Shown: positions 27,783 to 36,318 of the stretch, piece after piece
Layout: each line of letters begins with the position of its first letter
Numbering within the stretch: position 1 is the stretch's first letter
From: Nitrospirota bacterium
GTDB lineage: Bacteria; Nitrospirota; Thermodesulfovibrionia; SZUA-242
Assembly: GCA_016212095.1 (NCBI GenBank)
Contig: JACRHH010000007.1
Coordinates: 1 to 64,000, forward strand
Direction of reading: 5' to 3'
Length of the DNA: 64,000 nt
Position numbers and translations under genes: made by a program
The notes under the pieces: model-generated
Seen by the model: the letters and a program-made list of their open reading frames with translations, nothing else
What the model was told of the DNA's origin: nothing
Databases searched by the model: none

Positions 27783-28071
27783 GGAATTAAAGGCTTGCGC
27801 TCTGGCTCGTCCGGATGTCTGCGCGGAATACACCCGTCTTGAAGAGGAATTCGGTTTTCTCGATGAGCTTTTAAAGGCCCGCACCGCCGCCGGTATCACT
27901 CAATCGGAACTCGCGGAGCGCATCGGAACCACTCAATCGGCGATTGCGCGTCTTGAGTCGGGCAACGGCAAGCATCTGCCGTCGCTCACGACGTTGCGCA
28001 AATATGCGAGCGCGCTTGGCTGCAAGCTCGAATTGCGTCTTGTTCGGCAAGGCGGTGGCAACGCATCATGA
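27769..28071 (+). CDS. XRE-family HTH antitoxin (HigA/MqsA-type), orphan
   Basis: A 100-residue DNA-binding protein. The ATG at 27769 follows GGAGG by seven bases. Residues ~45-95 are a Cro/C1-type helix-turn-helix ([24 protein letters not shown], then [16 protein letters not shown]). Its toxin partner upstream is reduced to 37 codons, so it is now an orphan. Its stop overlaps the start of cimA by four bases (ATGA), which couples its translation to the citramalate synthase gene. It may autoregulate the joint transcript, a role inferred only from the arrangement. Confidence 0.88.
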   Translation: MLTHKELKACALARPDVCAEYTRLEEEFGFLDELLKARTAAGITQSELAERIGTTQSAIARLESGNGKHLPSLTTLRKYASALGCKLELRLVRQGGGNAS

Positions 28072-29303
28072 ACCGCATAATCGAAATCTACGACACAACG
28101 CTCCGTGACGGCGCGCAGTCTGAGGGCGTTTCGTTCTCGGTGGAGGACAAGCTTCGCATAACGCAGAAGCTCGACGAGCTTGGCGTTCATTTCATCGAGG
28201 GCGGCTGGCCCGGATCGAACCCGCGCGACGTTGAGTACTTCGAGCAGGTGAGAAAGCTGCGGCTTTCGCACGCGCGGGTTGCGGCGTTCGGCAGCACGCA
28301 TCATGCCAAGTTCAAGGTTGAGGACGACCCGAACATGCGTGCGCTGGTGGATGCCGAAACGCCGGTGATCACCATTTTCGGCAAGACGTGGGACTTGCAT
28401 GTGCGCGACGCGCTCGGCATATCGAACGACAAGAACCTTTTACTTATAAGTAATTCCATCCGGCATCTTAAAAAACATGCCGAACTGGTCTTCTTCGACG
28501 CCGAGCATTTCTTCGACGGCTACAAGGCGAATCCGGAATACGCGATTAAGTGCCTGAAGGCTGCCGAGGAGGCTGGAGCAGATTGCGTGATACTGTGCGA
28601 CACAAACGGCGGAACGCTTCCGCACGAGGTTGAGGCGATTGTGACGCGCGTGCTTTCGGAGCTTCGCGCGCCGGTGGGCATTCACGCGCACAACGATTCC
28701 GAGGTTGCGGTTGCCAATTCGCTTGCCGCGATTAACTTGGGAGCCATGCAGGTGCAGGGCACGATAAACGGCCTTGGCGAACGCTGCGGAAACGCGAATC
28801 TCTGTTCGGTAATAGCGTCGCTCAAGATCAAGATGGGCATGGACTGCATTCCGGACGACAGGTTGAAGACCTTGCGCGAGACATCGCGGTTTGTCACCGA
28901 GATAGCCAACATGCGCCACTTCGCGCGCCAGCCGTTCGTTGGCGACAGCGCGTTTGCCCACAAGGGCGGCATTCATGTAAGCGCCATAGCCAGAAACCCG
29001 CTCACCTACGAGCACATTAAGCCGGAACTTGTTGGCAACGCGCAGCGCGTGCTTGTGTCAGATCTGGCCGGCAAGAGCAACGTCATCCGCAAGGCAAGGG
29101 AGTGCGGCATGAAGCTCGACGCCGACTCGCCTGAGCTTGACGCGATAGTGAAGTCTTTGAAAAAGCTGGAAAATCAGGGCTATCAGTTCGAGGGCGCGGA
29201 TGCGTCGTTCGAAATCCTGATGAAGAAGGCGATGGGGTTGCACAGGTCTTTCTTCGATCTGATCGGCTTCCGCGTGATTGTGGAAAAACGCCGCGAGGGC
29301 TAG
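28068..29303 (+). CDS. cimA: Citramalate synthase, catalytic part (split gene)
   Basis: Condenses pyruvate with acetyl-CoA to (R)-citramalate, the entry to threonine-independent isoleucine synthesis. The 411 residues contain the HMGL-like TIM barrel: [14 protein letters not shown] (metal and catalytic Arg-Asp), [13 protein letters not shown] (metal His pair) and [12 protein letters not shown], then the subdomain [12 protein letters not shown]...[11 protein letters not shown]. Complete CimA proteins are about 520-540 residues with a C-terminal LeuA-type dimerisation/feedback domain. Here the frame stops at TAG (29301-29303) just before that domain, which follows in the same frame as a separate ORF. 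It overlaps the upstream HTH gene by ATGA. Confidence 0.92.
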   Translation: MNRIIEIYDTTLRDGAQSEGVSFSVEDKLRITQKLDELGVHFIEGGWPGSNPRDVEYFEQVRKLRLSHARVAAFGSTHHAKFKVEDDPNMRALVDAETPVITIFGKTWDLHVRDALGISNDKNLLLISNSIRHLKKHAELVFFDAEHFFDGYKANPEYAIKCLKAAEEAGADCVILCDTNGGTLPHEVEAIVTRVLSELRAPVGIHAHNDSEVAVANSLAAINLGAMQVQGTINGLGERCGNANLCSVIASLKIKMGMDCIPDDRLKTLRETSRFVTEIANMRHFARQPFVGDSAFAHKGGIHVSAIARNPLTYEHIKPELVGNAQRVLVSDLAGKSNVIRKARECGMKLDADSPELDAIVKSLKKLENQGYQFEGADASFEILMKKAMGLHRSFFDLIGFRVIVEKRREG

Positions 29304-29309
29304 GAGCCG

Positions 29310-29654
29310 ATGAGCGAGGCGACGATTCAGGTGAAAGTGGGCGGGCATGTGGAGCACACGGCGGCCTCCGGCAACGGCCCTGTGAACGCGCTCGACATGG
29401 CTTTGCGGAAAGCGCTGGAGAAATTCTACCCGCAGTTGAAGCAGGTTCGGCTTATCGACTACAAGGTTCGGGTGCTGACGGCATCCACAGGCACTGGCGC
29501 GAACGTGCGGGTGCTTATAGAATCTGGCGACGGGCAGAACAAGTGGGGTACGGTCGGCGTGTCGGAGAACATCATAGAGGCGTCGTGGCAGGCGCTGGTT
29601 GACGGCATCGACTACAAGCTTTTACGAGAAGACGCAAAGGTTGTGGAAGGGTAG
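29310..29654 (+). CDS. Citramalate synthase regulatory (LeuA dimerisation) domain as separate ORF
   Basis: The 114 residues ([66 protein letters not shown]) match the C-terminal allosteric domain of citramalate and isopropylmalate synthases, which binds isoleucine or leucine. It is in the same reading frame as cimA, separated only by TAG-GAG-CCG. The ATG at 29310 has AGGAG overlapping the cimA stop, three bases upstream, so re-initiation after termination is plausible. It may act as a trans-acting regulatory subunit or be the lost tail of a broken gene. The conserved sequence argues against long decay. Confidence 0.88.
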   Translation: MSEATIQVKVGGHVEHTAASGNGPVNALDMALRKALEKFYPQLKQVRLIDYKVRVLTASTGTGANVRVLIESGDGQNKWGTVGVSENIIEASWQALVDGIDYKLLREDAKVVEG

Positions 29655-29684
29655 AGGGACATTATTCCCTCGGAAACATAACCC

Positions 29685-30125
29685 ATGGCTCTTGAAGAAG
29701 AAGGCACTGTCATCAGCGTGCAGGACAACGAGGCTGTCGTTGCCCTCGGCGTGAAAAGCGCCTGTTCCGGCTGTCCGTCGTCGGCCATATGCAGCTCCGA
29801 CGAAAACGAGCGGCGGTTGACGGCCATCAACGCTGCAAACGCCAGGCCCGGCCAGAAAGTGCTTGTCGTGATGCATTCGCGCATGTATCTTAAGGGAACA
29901 ATAATCGTTTACGGCCTTCCGGTTGTCACGCTCATGGCCGGGGCGATTATCGGAAAATATATAGCTGATAATCTTGTCCACGGAAGCAATCCCGATCTTT
30001 GGGCAGCCGGTGTGGGCTTTTCGGCGATGACAGCAGTTTTTATGGCGGTTAGGCGCTGGAGCCAGACGGTTGGGGGAAAAGCCGAATATCAGCCTGTGAT
30101 TGAAAGGATTCTTGACGAACAATAG
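29685..30125 (+). CDS. RseC/MucC-family inner-membrane protein
   Basis: A 146-residue protein with the RseC/MucC layout: a cytoplasmic N-terminal beta domain (EGTVISVQDNEAVVAL), a cysteine cluster CSGCPSSAIC at ~27-36, a short strand, then two membrane helices (~68-88 and ~100-120). RseC members link to SoxR reduction, sigma-E control and Rnf-type electron transfer in other bacteria. No such partner is visible here, so the function is open. It sits between the split cimA and the EF-G gene, all on the plus strand. Confidence 0.8.
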   Translation: MALEEEGTVISVQDNEAVVALGVKSACSGCPSSAICSSDENERRLTAINAANARPGQKVLVVMHSRMYLKGTIIVYGLPVVTLMAGAIIGKYIADNLVHGSNPDLWAAGVGFSAMTAVFMAVRRWSQTVGGKAEYQPVIERILDEQ

Positions 30126-30153
30126 CCGTTAAAATCTCTGTTTGGGAGGGCTT

Positions 30154-32244
30154 ATGGCCAATTTCGATGTGACGAAGATTCGTAACGTGGGAATTATCGC
30201 GCACGGCGGCGCGGGAAAGACATCGCTTGTGGAGGCGATGCTTTTCAGTTGCAAGGTTATCGACCGCATGGGCCGGGTTGAAGACGGCAACACGGTGTCC
30301 GACTTCGAGCAGGAAGAGATCAACAAGAAAATTTCGCTTTCGACAGCGCTTGCTTTCGTGGAGCGAAACGGCCACCGCATCAACCTTTTCGACACTCCGG
30401 GCTACATCAATTTCCTCGAAGACACCAAGGCAAGCATGAGCGCCATGGACGGCGCGGTGGTTATCGTGAGCGCGCTTTCGGGCGTGAAGGCCGAGACGCA
30501 GAAAATCTGGTCTTTCGCCTGCAAGTACGAAATTCCGCGCATCGTTTACGTGAACAAGATGGACAAGGAGAACGCCGATTTCGAAAACGCCCTGAGCGAG
30601 ATCGAGAAGATTTACGAAACCCCGGCGTTTCCGCTACAGATGCCGATTGGCGCGGGCGAAACTTTCTCCGGCCTTGTCGATTTGATCAAAATGAAGGCCA
30701 TCAACGCAAAGGGCGCGGAGATGGAAATGCCGGCCGATGTGCGCGAGCAGGCCGACGATTACCGCAAGCGCATGGTTGAGCGCATAGCGGAATCGAACGA
30801 CGCGCTTCTTGAAAAGTACCTTGAAGGCGGCGAGCTTTCGGAAGATGAACTTCTAAGCGGCATCCGCGATGCATCGAACACCCGACGATTCATTCCGGTT
30901 GTTTGCGGCGCGGCTACCGCAAACATCGGCACCGAGCAGCTTCTGGACGCAATATTGCTCTGCCTGCCGTCGCCCGATATCAAGGCCAAGATCACGCCTG
31001 TTCTGGGCACGAACCCGAAGGACAACAGCCAGCATGAGCGCAAGCCCGCCGCCGATCAGCCGTTCTGCGCGCAGGTGTTCAAGACCATCGCCGATCCGTT
31101 CGCCGGAAAGCTCACGCTGTTCCGCGTGTATTCCGGCGTGCTGAAGGCCGACTCGAACGTGCTCAATTCAACAAAGGGCGCGAAAGAGCGCATCGGCCAG
31201 ATTTTCTATATGCAGGGCAAGAAGCATATGCCGGTTGGCCAGGTTGGGCCCGGCGAAATCGCTGCGGTGGCAAAGCTGAAGGCCACATCCACCGGCGATA
31301 CCCTCTGCGACGAAAACGCGCCGTTAATCCTGCCGTCGATTGAGTTTTCCGATCCGCTCATTTCCTACGCCATCGCGCCGAAGAATCAGGGAGAGGAAGA
31401 CAAGGTCAGCAACGGCCTTCACCGCATTCTGGATGAAGACCCGTCGCTCAATTTCCATATCGACCCCGAAACGAAGGAGATGATACTTGGCGGCATGGGA
31501 CAGGTGCATCTTGAGGTCACGCTCGACCGTCTTAAACGCAAGTTCGGAACCGAGGTTGTGATGAAGACGCCGCAGATAGCCTACCGCGAGACGATCAAGG
31601 GCAGCGCGAAGGTGCAGGGCAAGTACAAAAAACAGTCCGGCGGGCGCGGACAGTTCGGCGACTGCTGGATAGAGTTCGAGCCGCTTCCGCGCAACAGCGG
31701 GTTCGAGTTCGTGGACAAGATAGTGGGCGGCTCGATACCGCGCCAGTACATTCCAGCGGTGGAGAAAGGGCTGAACGAGGCGATCAAGGACGGCGTTCTT
31801 GCCGGTTATCCGACGGTTGACATCCGGGCGACACTGTACGACGGTTCGTTCCACACGGTAGATTCGTCGGAAATGGCATTCAAGGTCGCTGCGTCGATGG
31901 CCTTCAAGAAAGCTGTGCCTATCGCAAAGCCGGTGATTCTGGAGCCGGTAATGAAGGTGGAAACTGTCACGCCCGACGATGTGCTTGGCGATGTGATCGG
32001 CAACGTGAACTCGAAGCGGGGCAAGGTTCAGGGCATGGAGCCGCAGGCCGGCGGCAACCAGAAGATCATCTCGCAGGTTCCGATGTCGGAGATGCTCACC
32101 TACGCCAACGAACTAAACGCGCTCACCAGCGGGCGCGGCATCTACACGATGGAGTTTTCGCACTACGACGAAGCGCCTGCGCACATATCGCAGAAGATCA
32201 TCGAGGAACGCGCGAAGACGCGCAAGGAGAAGGCGGAAGAGTAG
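30154..32244 (+). CDS. Elongation factor G, second type (EF-G II-like)
   Basis: A 696-residue translational GTPase. The ATG at 30154 follows GGAGGG by three bases. G-domain motifs: P-loop AHGGAGKT (16-23), switch region VSDFEQEEINKKISL, DTPGY and NKMD; domains III-V follow (GGMGQVHLEVTLDRL, GGRGQFGDCWIEFEPL, GGSIPRQYIPAVEKG, YDGSFHTVDSSEMAFK). Ordinary EF-G has AHIDAGKTT; the Gly-Gly-Ala-Gly-Lys-Thr-Ser form and VEDGNTVSDF are typical of the EF-G II/FusA2 paralogue group. It is probably not the str-operon fusA, because no rps or tuf genes adjoin. It may specialise in translocation or recycling. Confidence 0.88.
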   Translation: MANFDVTKIRNVGIIAHGGAGKTSLVEAMLFSCKVIDRMGRVEDGNTVSDFEQEEINKKISLSTALAFVERNGHRINLFDTPGYINFLEDTKASMSAMDGAVVIVSALSGVKAETQKIWSFACKYEIPRIVYVNKMDKENADFENALSEIEKIYETPAFPLQMPIGAGETFSGLVDLIKMKAINAKGAEMEMPADVREQADDYRKRMVERIAESNDALLEKYLEGGELSEDELLSGIRDASNTRRFIPVVCGAATANIGTEQLLDAILLCLPSPDIKAKITPVLGTNPKDNSQHERKPAADQPFCAQVFKTIADPFAGKLTLFRVYSGVLKADSNVLNSTKGAKERIGQIFYMQGKKHMPVGQVGPGEIAAVAKLKATSTGDTLCDENAPLILPSIEFSDPLISYAIAPKNQGEEDKVSNGLHRILDEDPSLNFHIDPETKEMILGGMGQVHLEVTLDRLKRKFGTEVVMKTPQIAYRETIKGSAKVQGKYKKQSGGRGQFGDCWIEFEPLPRNSGFEFVDKIVGGSIPRQYIPAVEKGLNEAIKDGVLAGYPTVDIRATLYDGSFHTVDSSEMAFKVAASMAFKKAVPIAKPVILEPVMKVETVTPDDVLGDVIGNVNSKRGKVQGMEPQAGGNQKIISQVPMSEMLTYANELNALTSGRGIYTMEFSHYDEAPAHISQKIIEERAKTRKEKAEE

Positions 32245-32267
32245 GGCGGCTGCCGCCGATTTATGAC

Positions 32268-32289
32268 GGGCCTGCCGGAAGGCAGGCCC
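32268..32289. terminator. GC-rich hairpin between convergent EF-G and copper ATPase genes
   Basis: GGGCCTGCC (32268-32276), loop GGAA, GGCAGGCCC (32281-32289): a perfect 9-bp stem with a stable tetraloop, 24 bases after the EF-G stop. There is no T-run, so it may be a bidirectional barrier rather than a classic intrinsic terminator. Confidence 0.65.
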
Positions 32290-32359
32290 GGATGTCTGAA
32301 AGAGCAGATTTTACAGCAATCGATGGTTAAATTTGTTATATGATTAGCTTCGGATTTTT

Positions 32360-34852
32360 TCAGCGCCCATTCAGACTGGAAGAAATATTACGTACGGATG
32401 CAGTTGCCATTGCCGCCCGGCTCACCCTCATCGAATTCGCGGCCACGCTTGCCGAACTGAGCGCCATCGCGCAGGCCGACAGTATCGGATGCAGCAGTCC
32501 GGCCATCGCAAGCGGAATGATGACGGCGTTGTAGGCAAACGCCCAAAACAGGTTCTGCCTGATGATTCGCCACGCTCGCCTGCCAATTGCGATAATTTCC
32601 GGAACCGCTGAAATTCTGCCTGAAACGATAACTATATCAGCGCTTTCGAACACAGACGCAGACCCTTGCGCCATTGCAACGCCAATGTCCGCCGCCGCAC
32701 GCGCGGGCGCGTCGTTCACGCCGTCGCCCACCATCATCACGCCGCCTTTTAGCCGGAACTCGTTGACAATGTCAAGCTTTTGTTCCGGAAGAAGTCCGGC
32801 GCGATACTCTGGAATCCCACACTCGCGCGCAACGCGAGCGGCGGATGCCTCGATGTCGCCGGTGACGATAATCGTATCAAGCCCGTGCAGGGTGCGTGAC
32901 GCCTGCGCCGCATCGGCGCGTATGCTGTCGGCAAGGTCGAATCGGGCGATTACGCCGGTATCGGCGCGGCCCAGAAAAACATGTGTGACGGAGCCGTTCA
33001 TAGCTTGGCCGTCCGGCGAATCGGGCCGCAGTCCATCAGGCATGGCAATATTGTTCATACACATGAATGTTTCATTTCCAGCGAAATATCTGTAACCGGA
33101 ACGATCGCCGCTTGCTCCAAGGCCTGGCGAATACGAAGCATTTTCTGCGGCAGCCACAATGTTCTTCCCCATTGCCGCGCCGGTAATCGCCTGCGCAACC
33201 GGATGGACAGAGCCATATTCAAGCGAAGCGGCGATTTCGAGCGCGTCGTCAGGACTTATGCCGCCTGCGGGAACGGTATTCACCAACCGCATTCGTCCGG
33301 TTGTGAGCGTGCCGGTCTTGTCGAACATGACCGTTTTGACGCCTCGGAGGCGTTCGAGAATGTCGCCGCCGGCAACGATTATTCCGCGTGACGCAGCCCT
33401 GCCTATGGCGGTTACAACCGCAAGCGGCGTTGCAAGCCCAAGGGCGCACGGACAAGCGGCCACCAGCACCGACACGGCGGTGAGAACGGCGCGGGACAGA
33501 TCCGCGCCTCGCCAAAGCGCCGCCGCAAGCGCAAGACCGGACAGAACAAACACAGCCGGAACAAATATCGAGGAAATGCGGTCTGCCATGCGTTCTACCG
33601 GAGCCTTCGACGACATCGCGTTTTCGACCGCCCTTGTTATTCCGGCCAGAATAGTCTCGTCGCGGTTTTTCGTCACCCGGAAGATTACTGCTCCGGATAC
33701 CACAACAGTTCCGCCGATAACCATTGCGCCAGCGCGCTTCGCAACAGGCGCGGCCTCGCCGGTGAGCATCGATTCATCAATTTCGCACGCTCCGAGTTCA
33801 CTCACTCCGTCGCGGGCAATAAACTCGCCGGGCAAGGCTTCGACCATGTCGCCAAGCCGCAGTTCGGCTGCGGAAACGGTTTGACGCGCGCGTTCCGCAA
33901 AATCGCCATTCCCTGCGTCAAGCCGCCGCGCCGTGTCCGGAGCCAGCCGCGCCAGCCGCGAAATTGCCCCGGAAGCTCGTCCGCGCGCGCGGTTTTCGAT
34001 GTATCGCCCCAGAAGAACGAAGGTGACGATCATGGTTGCGCTGTCGAAGTAGACGTCGCGGCCATGTAGAAGCTCGAACAGGCTGAAAAGAAAGGTTATT
34101 ATCGTTCCAGCCGAAATCAGGGCGTCCATTCCGAACGCGCCGTATGCAAGCGACCTGAACGCGGAAAGGTGAAACGGCATGGCACAGTACGTGACAACCG
34201 GCGCGGAAAGAACCAGCGCAAGCCATTTGAGCATGGCGGACATGCGCAGATCGATGCCGTCGAAATATCCGGCGTACAATCCGGCGGCATACATCATCAC
34301 CTGCATCGAAAAAAACGCGGCGGTTCCGAAGCGAATCAGCAGATCGCGGCTTTCGCGTTCAAGTTCGCGTTCCGCTCTTCCGGCGTCTGCGGGGAGCGGA
34401 CGGTAGCCGATTGACGCGATGCGCTGAAGAATTTCGCCAAGGTTCGTGATGGAGGCGTTCCATCGTATGTTGGCGCTGTGAGTGGCGTAATTTATTCGCG
34501 CATCGATCACGCCCGGCAGCTTGCCCATCATCCGCTCTATCAACCAGACGCACGAGGCGCAGCGAATGCCGCCTATGTTTATGCCGATTGCGCGGGAACC
34601 GTCGCTGGAAACACGTACCGATCCGGTAAAAACATCCGCGTTAGGAGTGTTGGCTGTATCGGACGGCCCGGCGCTCCAGCCGTCTCGCCGGGTGTAAAAA
34701 TCGTCAAGTCCGGCGTCGTTGACAAGGCGGTAGATGCCCCGGCATCCGGCGCAGCAGAATTTTTTGTCGGCGCCGCCGAAGTTGTCGATAACGGCGTCGC
34801 GCTCGTTGAACTCAAGCAGGCAGTGAGCGCAGCGAATTTTCGTAAAGCTCAC
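32360..34852 (-). CDS. CcoI/FixI-type copper-transporting P1B ATPase
   Basis: An 830-residue copper pump. The GTG at 34852 is chosen because it overlaps the TGA of the upstream DUF89 gene (GTGA) and leaves the N-terminal cysteine domain intact; the longer frame upstream is non-coding. In order: a cysteine-rich ATPase-associated domain (RCAHCLLEF, KFCCAGCRGIYRL), a heavy-metal domain (GGIRCASCVWL), membrane helices, the actuator TGE, the intramembrane ACPCALG, phosphorylated Asp511 in DKTGT, the SVHPVAQ His-Pro motif and GDGVNDAPA. The N-terminal cysteine domain is typical of CcoI/FixI pumps, which supply copper for cbb3-oxidase assembly. No oxidase genes lie in the window. Confidence 0.9.
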   Translation of the reverse strand: MSFTKIRCAHCLLEFNERDAVIDNFGGADKKFCCAGCRGIYRLVNDAGLDDFYTRRDGWSAGPSDTANTPNADVFTGSVRVSSDGSRAIGINIGGIRCASCVWLIERMMGKLPGVIDARINYATHSANIRWNASITNLGEILQRIASIGYRPLPADAGRAERELERESRDLLIRFGTAAFFSMQVMMYAAGLYAGYFDGIDLRMSAMLKWLALVLSAPVVTYCAMPFHLSAFRSLAYGAFGMDALISAGTIITFLFSLFELLHGRDVYFDSATMIVTFVLLGRYIENRARGRASGAISRLARLAPDTARRLDAGNGDFAERARQTVSAAELRLGDMVEALPGEFIARDGVSELGACEIDESMLTGEAAPVAKRAGAMVIGGTVVVSGAVIFRVTKNRDETILAGITRAVENAMSSKAPVERMADRISSIFVPAVFVLSGLALAAALWRGADLSRAVLTAVSVLVAACPCALGLATPLAVVTAIGRAASRGIIVAGGDILERLRGVKTVMFDKTGTLTTGRMRLVNTVPAGGISPDDALEIAASLEYGSVHPVAQAITGAAMGKNIVAAAENASYSPGLGASGDRSGYRYFAGNETFMCMNNIAMPDGLRPDSPDGQAMNGSVTHVFLGRADTGVIARFDLADSIRADAAQASRTLHGLDTIIVTGDIEASAARVARECGIPEYRAGLLPEQKLDIVNEFRLKGGVMMVGDGVNDAPARAAADIGVAMAQGSASVFESADIVIVSGRISAVPEIIAIGRRAWRIIRQNLFWAFAYNAVIIPLAMAGLLHPILSACAMALSSASVAANSMRVSRAAMATASVRNISSSLNGR

Positions 34853-35709
34853 CCGCCTGCCGTCATCCTCAACATCATCGCGCCCTTCGGAACCGAAAGA
34901 TAGCGCGAAAGAACGTCGCACTTCGACTGAAGCAGGAACGCGGTTGTTTTGCCTGTTTTCTCTGTTTCGAGCGTCTCTAAGTTGCCCTGCCCCTTGCTTA
35001 TTACGAGGTCGCACCGGGCAAGCTCGTCGTGAAACTCCGGCGAGCACCACAGAAGTATAGTGCCGATGCCGTCGGAGCCGTTGTCGATCACGCGGCAGGC
35101 ATTCGTCAGGCCAGTGTATTCGGCGTCTTCCATCGTTGCGTCGTTTAGAACCGGGCTGCCCTTCACCACCGCCGTCACGTTTTTGCCTAGCCCGGCCAGC
35201 GCTTCGATGAAAAGCCTGTCGAAGACGATTTCCCCTGCGTTATCGCAGAGATAGAGAATACGGCTGGATTGATTCACCGCCATGCGGAAGGCTTGGAGAT
35301 CATCGACAAAAAGATCGTCGTTTACTGCGCGGCTGATCGTTCCGTCGAGGTCAACCTGCGTGAATATGCCGAAATCGATTATGTTTCCGGCAATTGCAAG
35401 GCGCGACGCGAGCCTGAGCGGATCGGCAGCCGAAGCTATGCGCGCTTTCAGCTCCGGATAAAGCGCGAGCGCGGAATTGTTGAACTTGCGCTTGACGCCT
35501 GCGTAAGGATCGATGCCAAGCCCCTCCCGGATTACGCGATGAATGCTGGTGGTAGTCCATGCCGGAGGCATTGAAAAGTCAGTATTTTCGATCACCGGCA
35601 TGACGCTTCGCATGACTTGGCGCTTCAGGTCTATGTCGTCCGTTGCCAGATCGAGGGCGATGATCGACTGACGCACAAAGCATGTAAGGCAGTCGATTGG
35701 CGTGTTCAT
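34849..35709 (-). CDS. DUF89 family protein, ARMT1-like metal-dependent phosphatase
   Basis: A 286-residue protein with the DUF89 signatures: N-terminal CLTCFVRQ, the metal-site motif LYLCDNAGEIVFDRLFIE and the C-terminal DLVISKGQGNLETL. Family members are metal-dependent phosphatases proposed to remove damaged sugar-phosphate metabolites. The substrate here is unknown. The gene overlaps the copper ATPase by four bases, an arrangement implying co-translation. It is 18 bases from purE on the same strand, so purD, purE, this gene and the ATPase may share a transcript. Confidence 0.85.
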   Translation of the reverse strand: MNTPIDCLTCFVRQSIIALDLATDDIDLKRQVMRSVMPVIENTDFSMPPAWTTTSIHRVIREGLGIDPYAGVKRKFNNSALALYPELKARIASAADPLRLASRLAIAGNIIDFGIFTQVDLDGTISRAVNDDLFVDDLQAFRMAVNQSSRILYLCDNAGEIVFDRLFIEALAGLGKNVTAVVKGSPVLNDATMEDAEYTGLTNACRVIDNGSDGIGTILLWCSPEFHDELARCDLVISKGQGNLETLETEKTGKTTAFLLQSKCDVLSRYLSVPKGAMMLRMTAGG

Positions 35710-35726
35710 TGTGAGATCGAGCCCGG

Positions 35727-36227
35727 TTAAGACCAGCCGCCTGATTCCACGCGCGCCGCTTTCTCCTCAACCTCTGCGGCCATCTTGCGTTTCATGGCAT
35801 GAAGCGCTGCTGCGATTGCGGAGTCGGAGCGCGCGATAATCTGCGCGGCAAGTATCGCTGCGTTCTTCGCGCCCGCCTTGCCGATGCTCACGGTGGCAAC
35901 CGGAATGCCGGGGGGCATCTGCACGGTGGAAAGAAGCGCGTCGATTCCATTTATCGACGATGCATCCATCGGCACGCCGATTACAGGCAGGATGGTGTGC
36001 GCCGCGACAACTCCGGCAAGATGCGCGGCCATGCCGGCAGCCGCGATTATCACCTGCACTCCCGCTTCTTCCGCGCCGGAGGCAAGCTTCATGGCGCGTT
36101 CGGGCGTTCTGTGCGCCGAGGCTACAGTCATCTTGTACGGTATGCCGAAACCGGCAAGCGTTTTGCCGGCAGCTTCCATCACCGGAAGATCGGAATCGCT
36201 GCCCAATAATATGAGTACCTTTGCCAT
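35727..36227 (-). CDS. purE: N5-carboxyaminoimidazole ribonucleotide mutase
   Basis: Class I PurE, 166 residues, moving the carboxylate of N5-CAIR to give CAIR in purine synthesis. The motifs are GSDSDLPVM (7-15), the SAHRTPER loop with the catalytic His, AAAGMAAHLAGVVAA and the conserved VPMDASSINGIDALLSTVQMPPGIPVATV. The ATG at 36227 follows GAGGAGA; the longer frame upstream lies in the GC-rich repeat and is not coding. No purK is seen next to it. It follows purD after a repeat-containing gap. Confidence 0.94.
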   Translation of the reverse strand: MAKVLILLGSDSDLPVMEAAGKTLAGFGIPYKMTVASAHRTPERAMKLASGAEEAGVQVIIAAAGMAAHLAGVVAAHTILPVIGVPMDASSINGIDALLSTVQMPPGIPVATVSIGKAGAKNAAILAAQIIARSDSAIAAALHAMKRKMAAEVEEKAARVESGGWS

Positions 36228-36245
36228 CGAAATTCTCCTCTCACC

Positions 36246-36313
36246 GTAGGGGCGGGGTCTCCCCGCCCGGATTCCCGCCCAAAACCCCCGTCCCAATAAA
36301 TCCCCGCCCCTAC
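36246..36313. repeat. Nested GC-rich inverted repeat between purD and purE
   Basis: GTAGGGGCGGGG (36246-36257) pairs perfectly with CCCCGCCCCTAC (36302-36313). An inner hairpin, GGCGGGG-TCT-CCCCGCC, occupies 36251-36267, so two alternative foldings exist. The layout is that of short dispersed intergenic repeats common in some environmental bacteria. It fills nearly the whole gap between two pur genes. Confidence 0.7.
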
Positions 36314-36318
36314 GTCGC

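Noticed and set aside
29301-29303. TAG read through as an amino acid (stop-codon recoding) in cimA
   Set aside because: TAG ends several intact genes in this window (greA, EF-G and others) and no recoding machinery or signal is seen. Gene fission or mutation is simpler.
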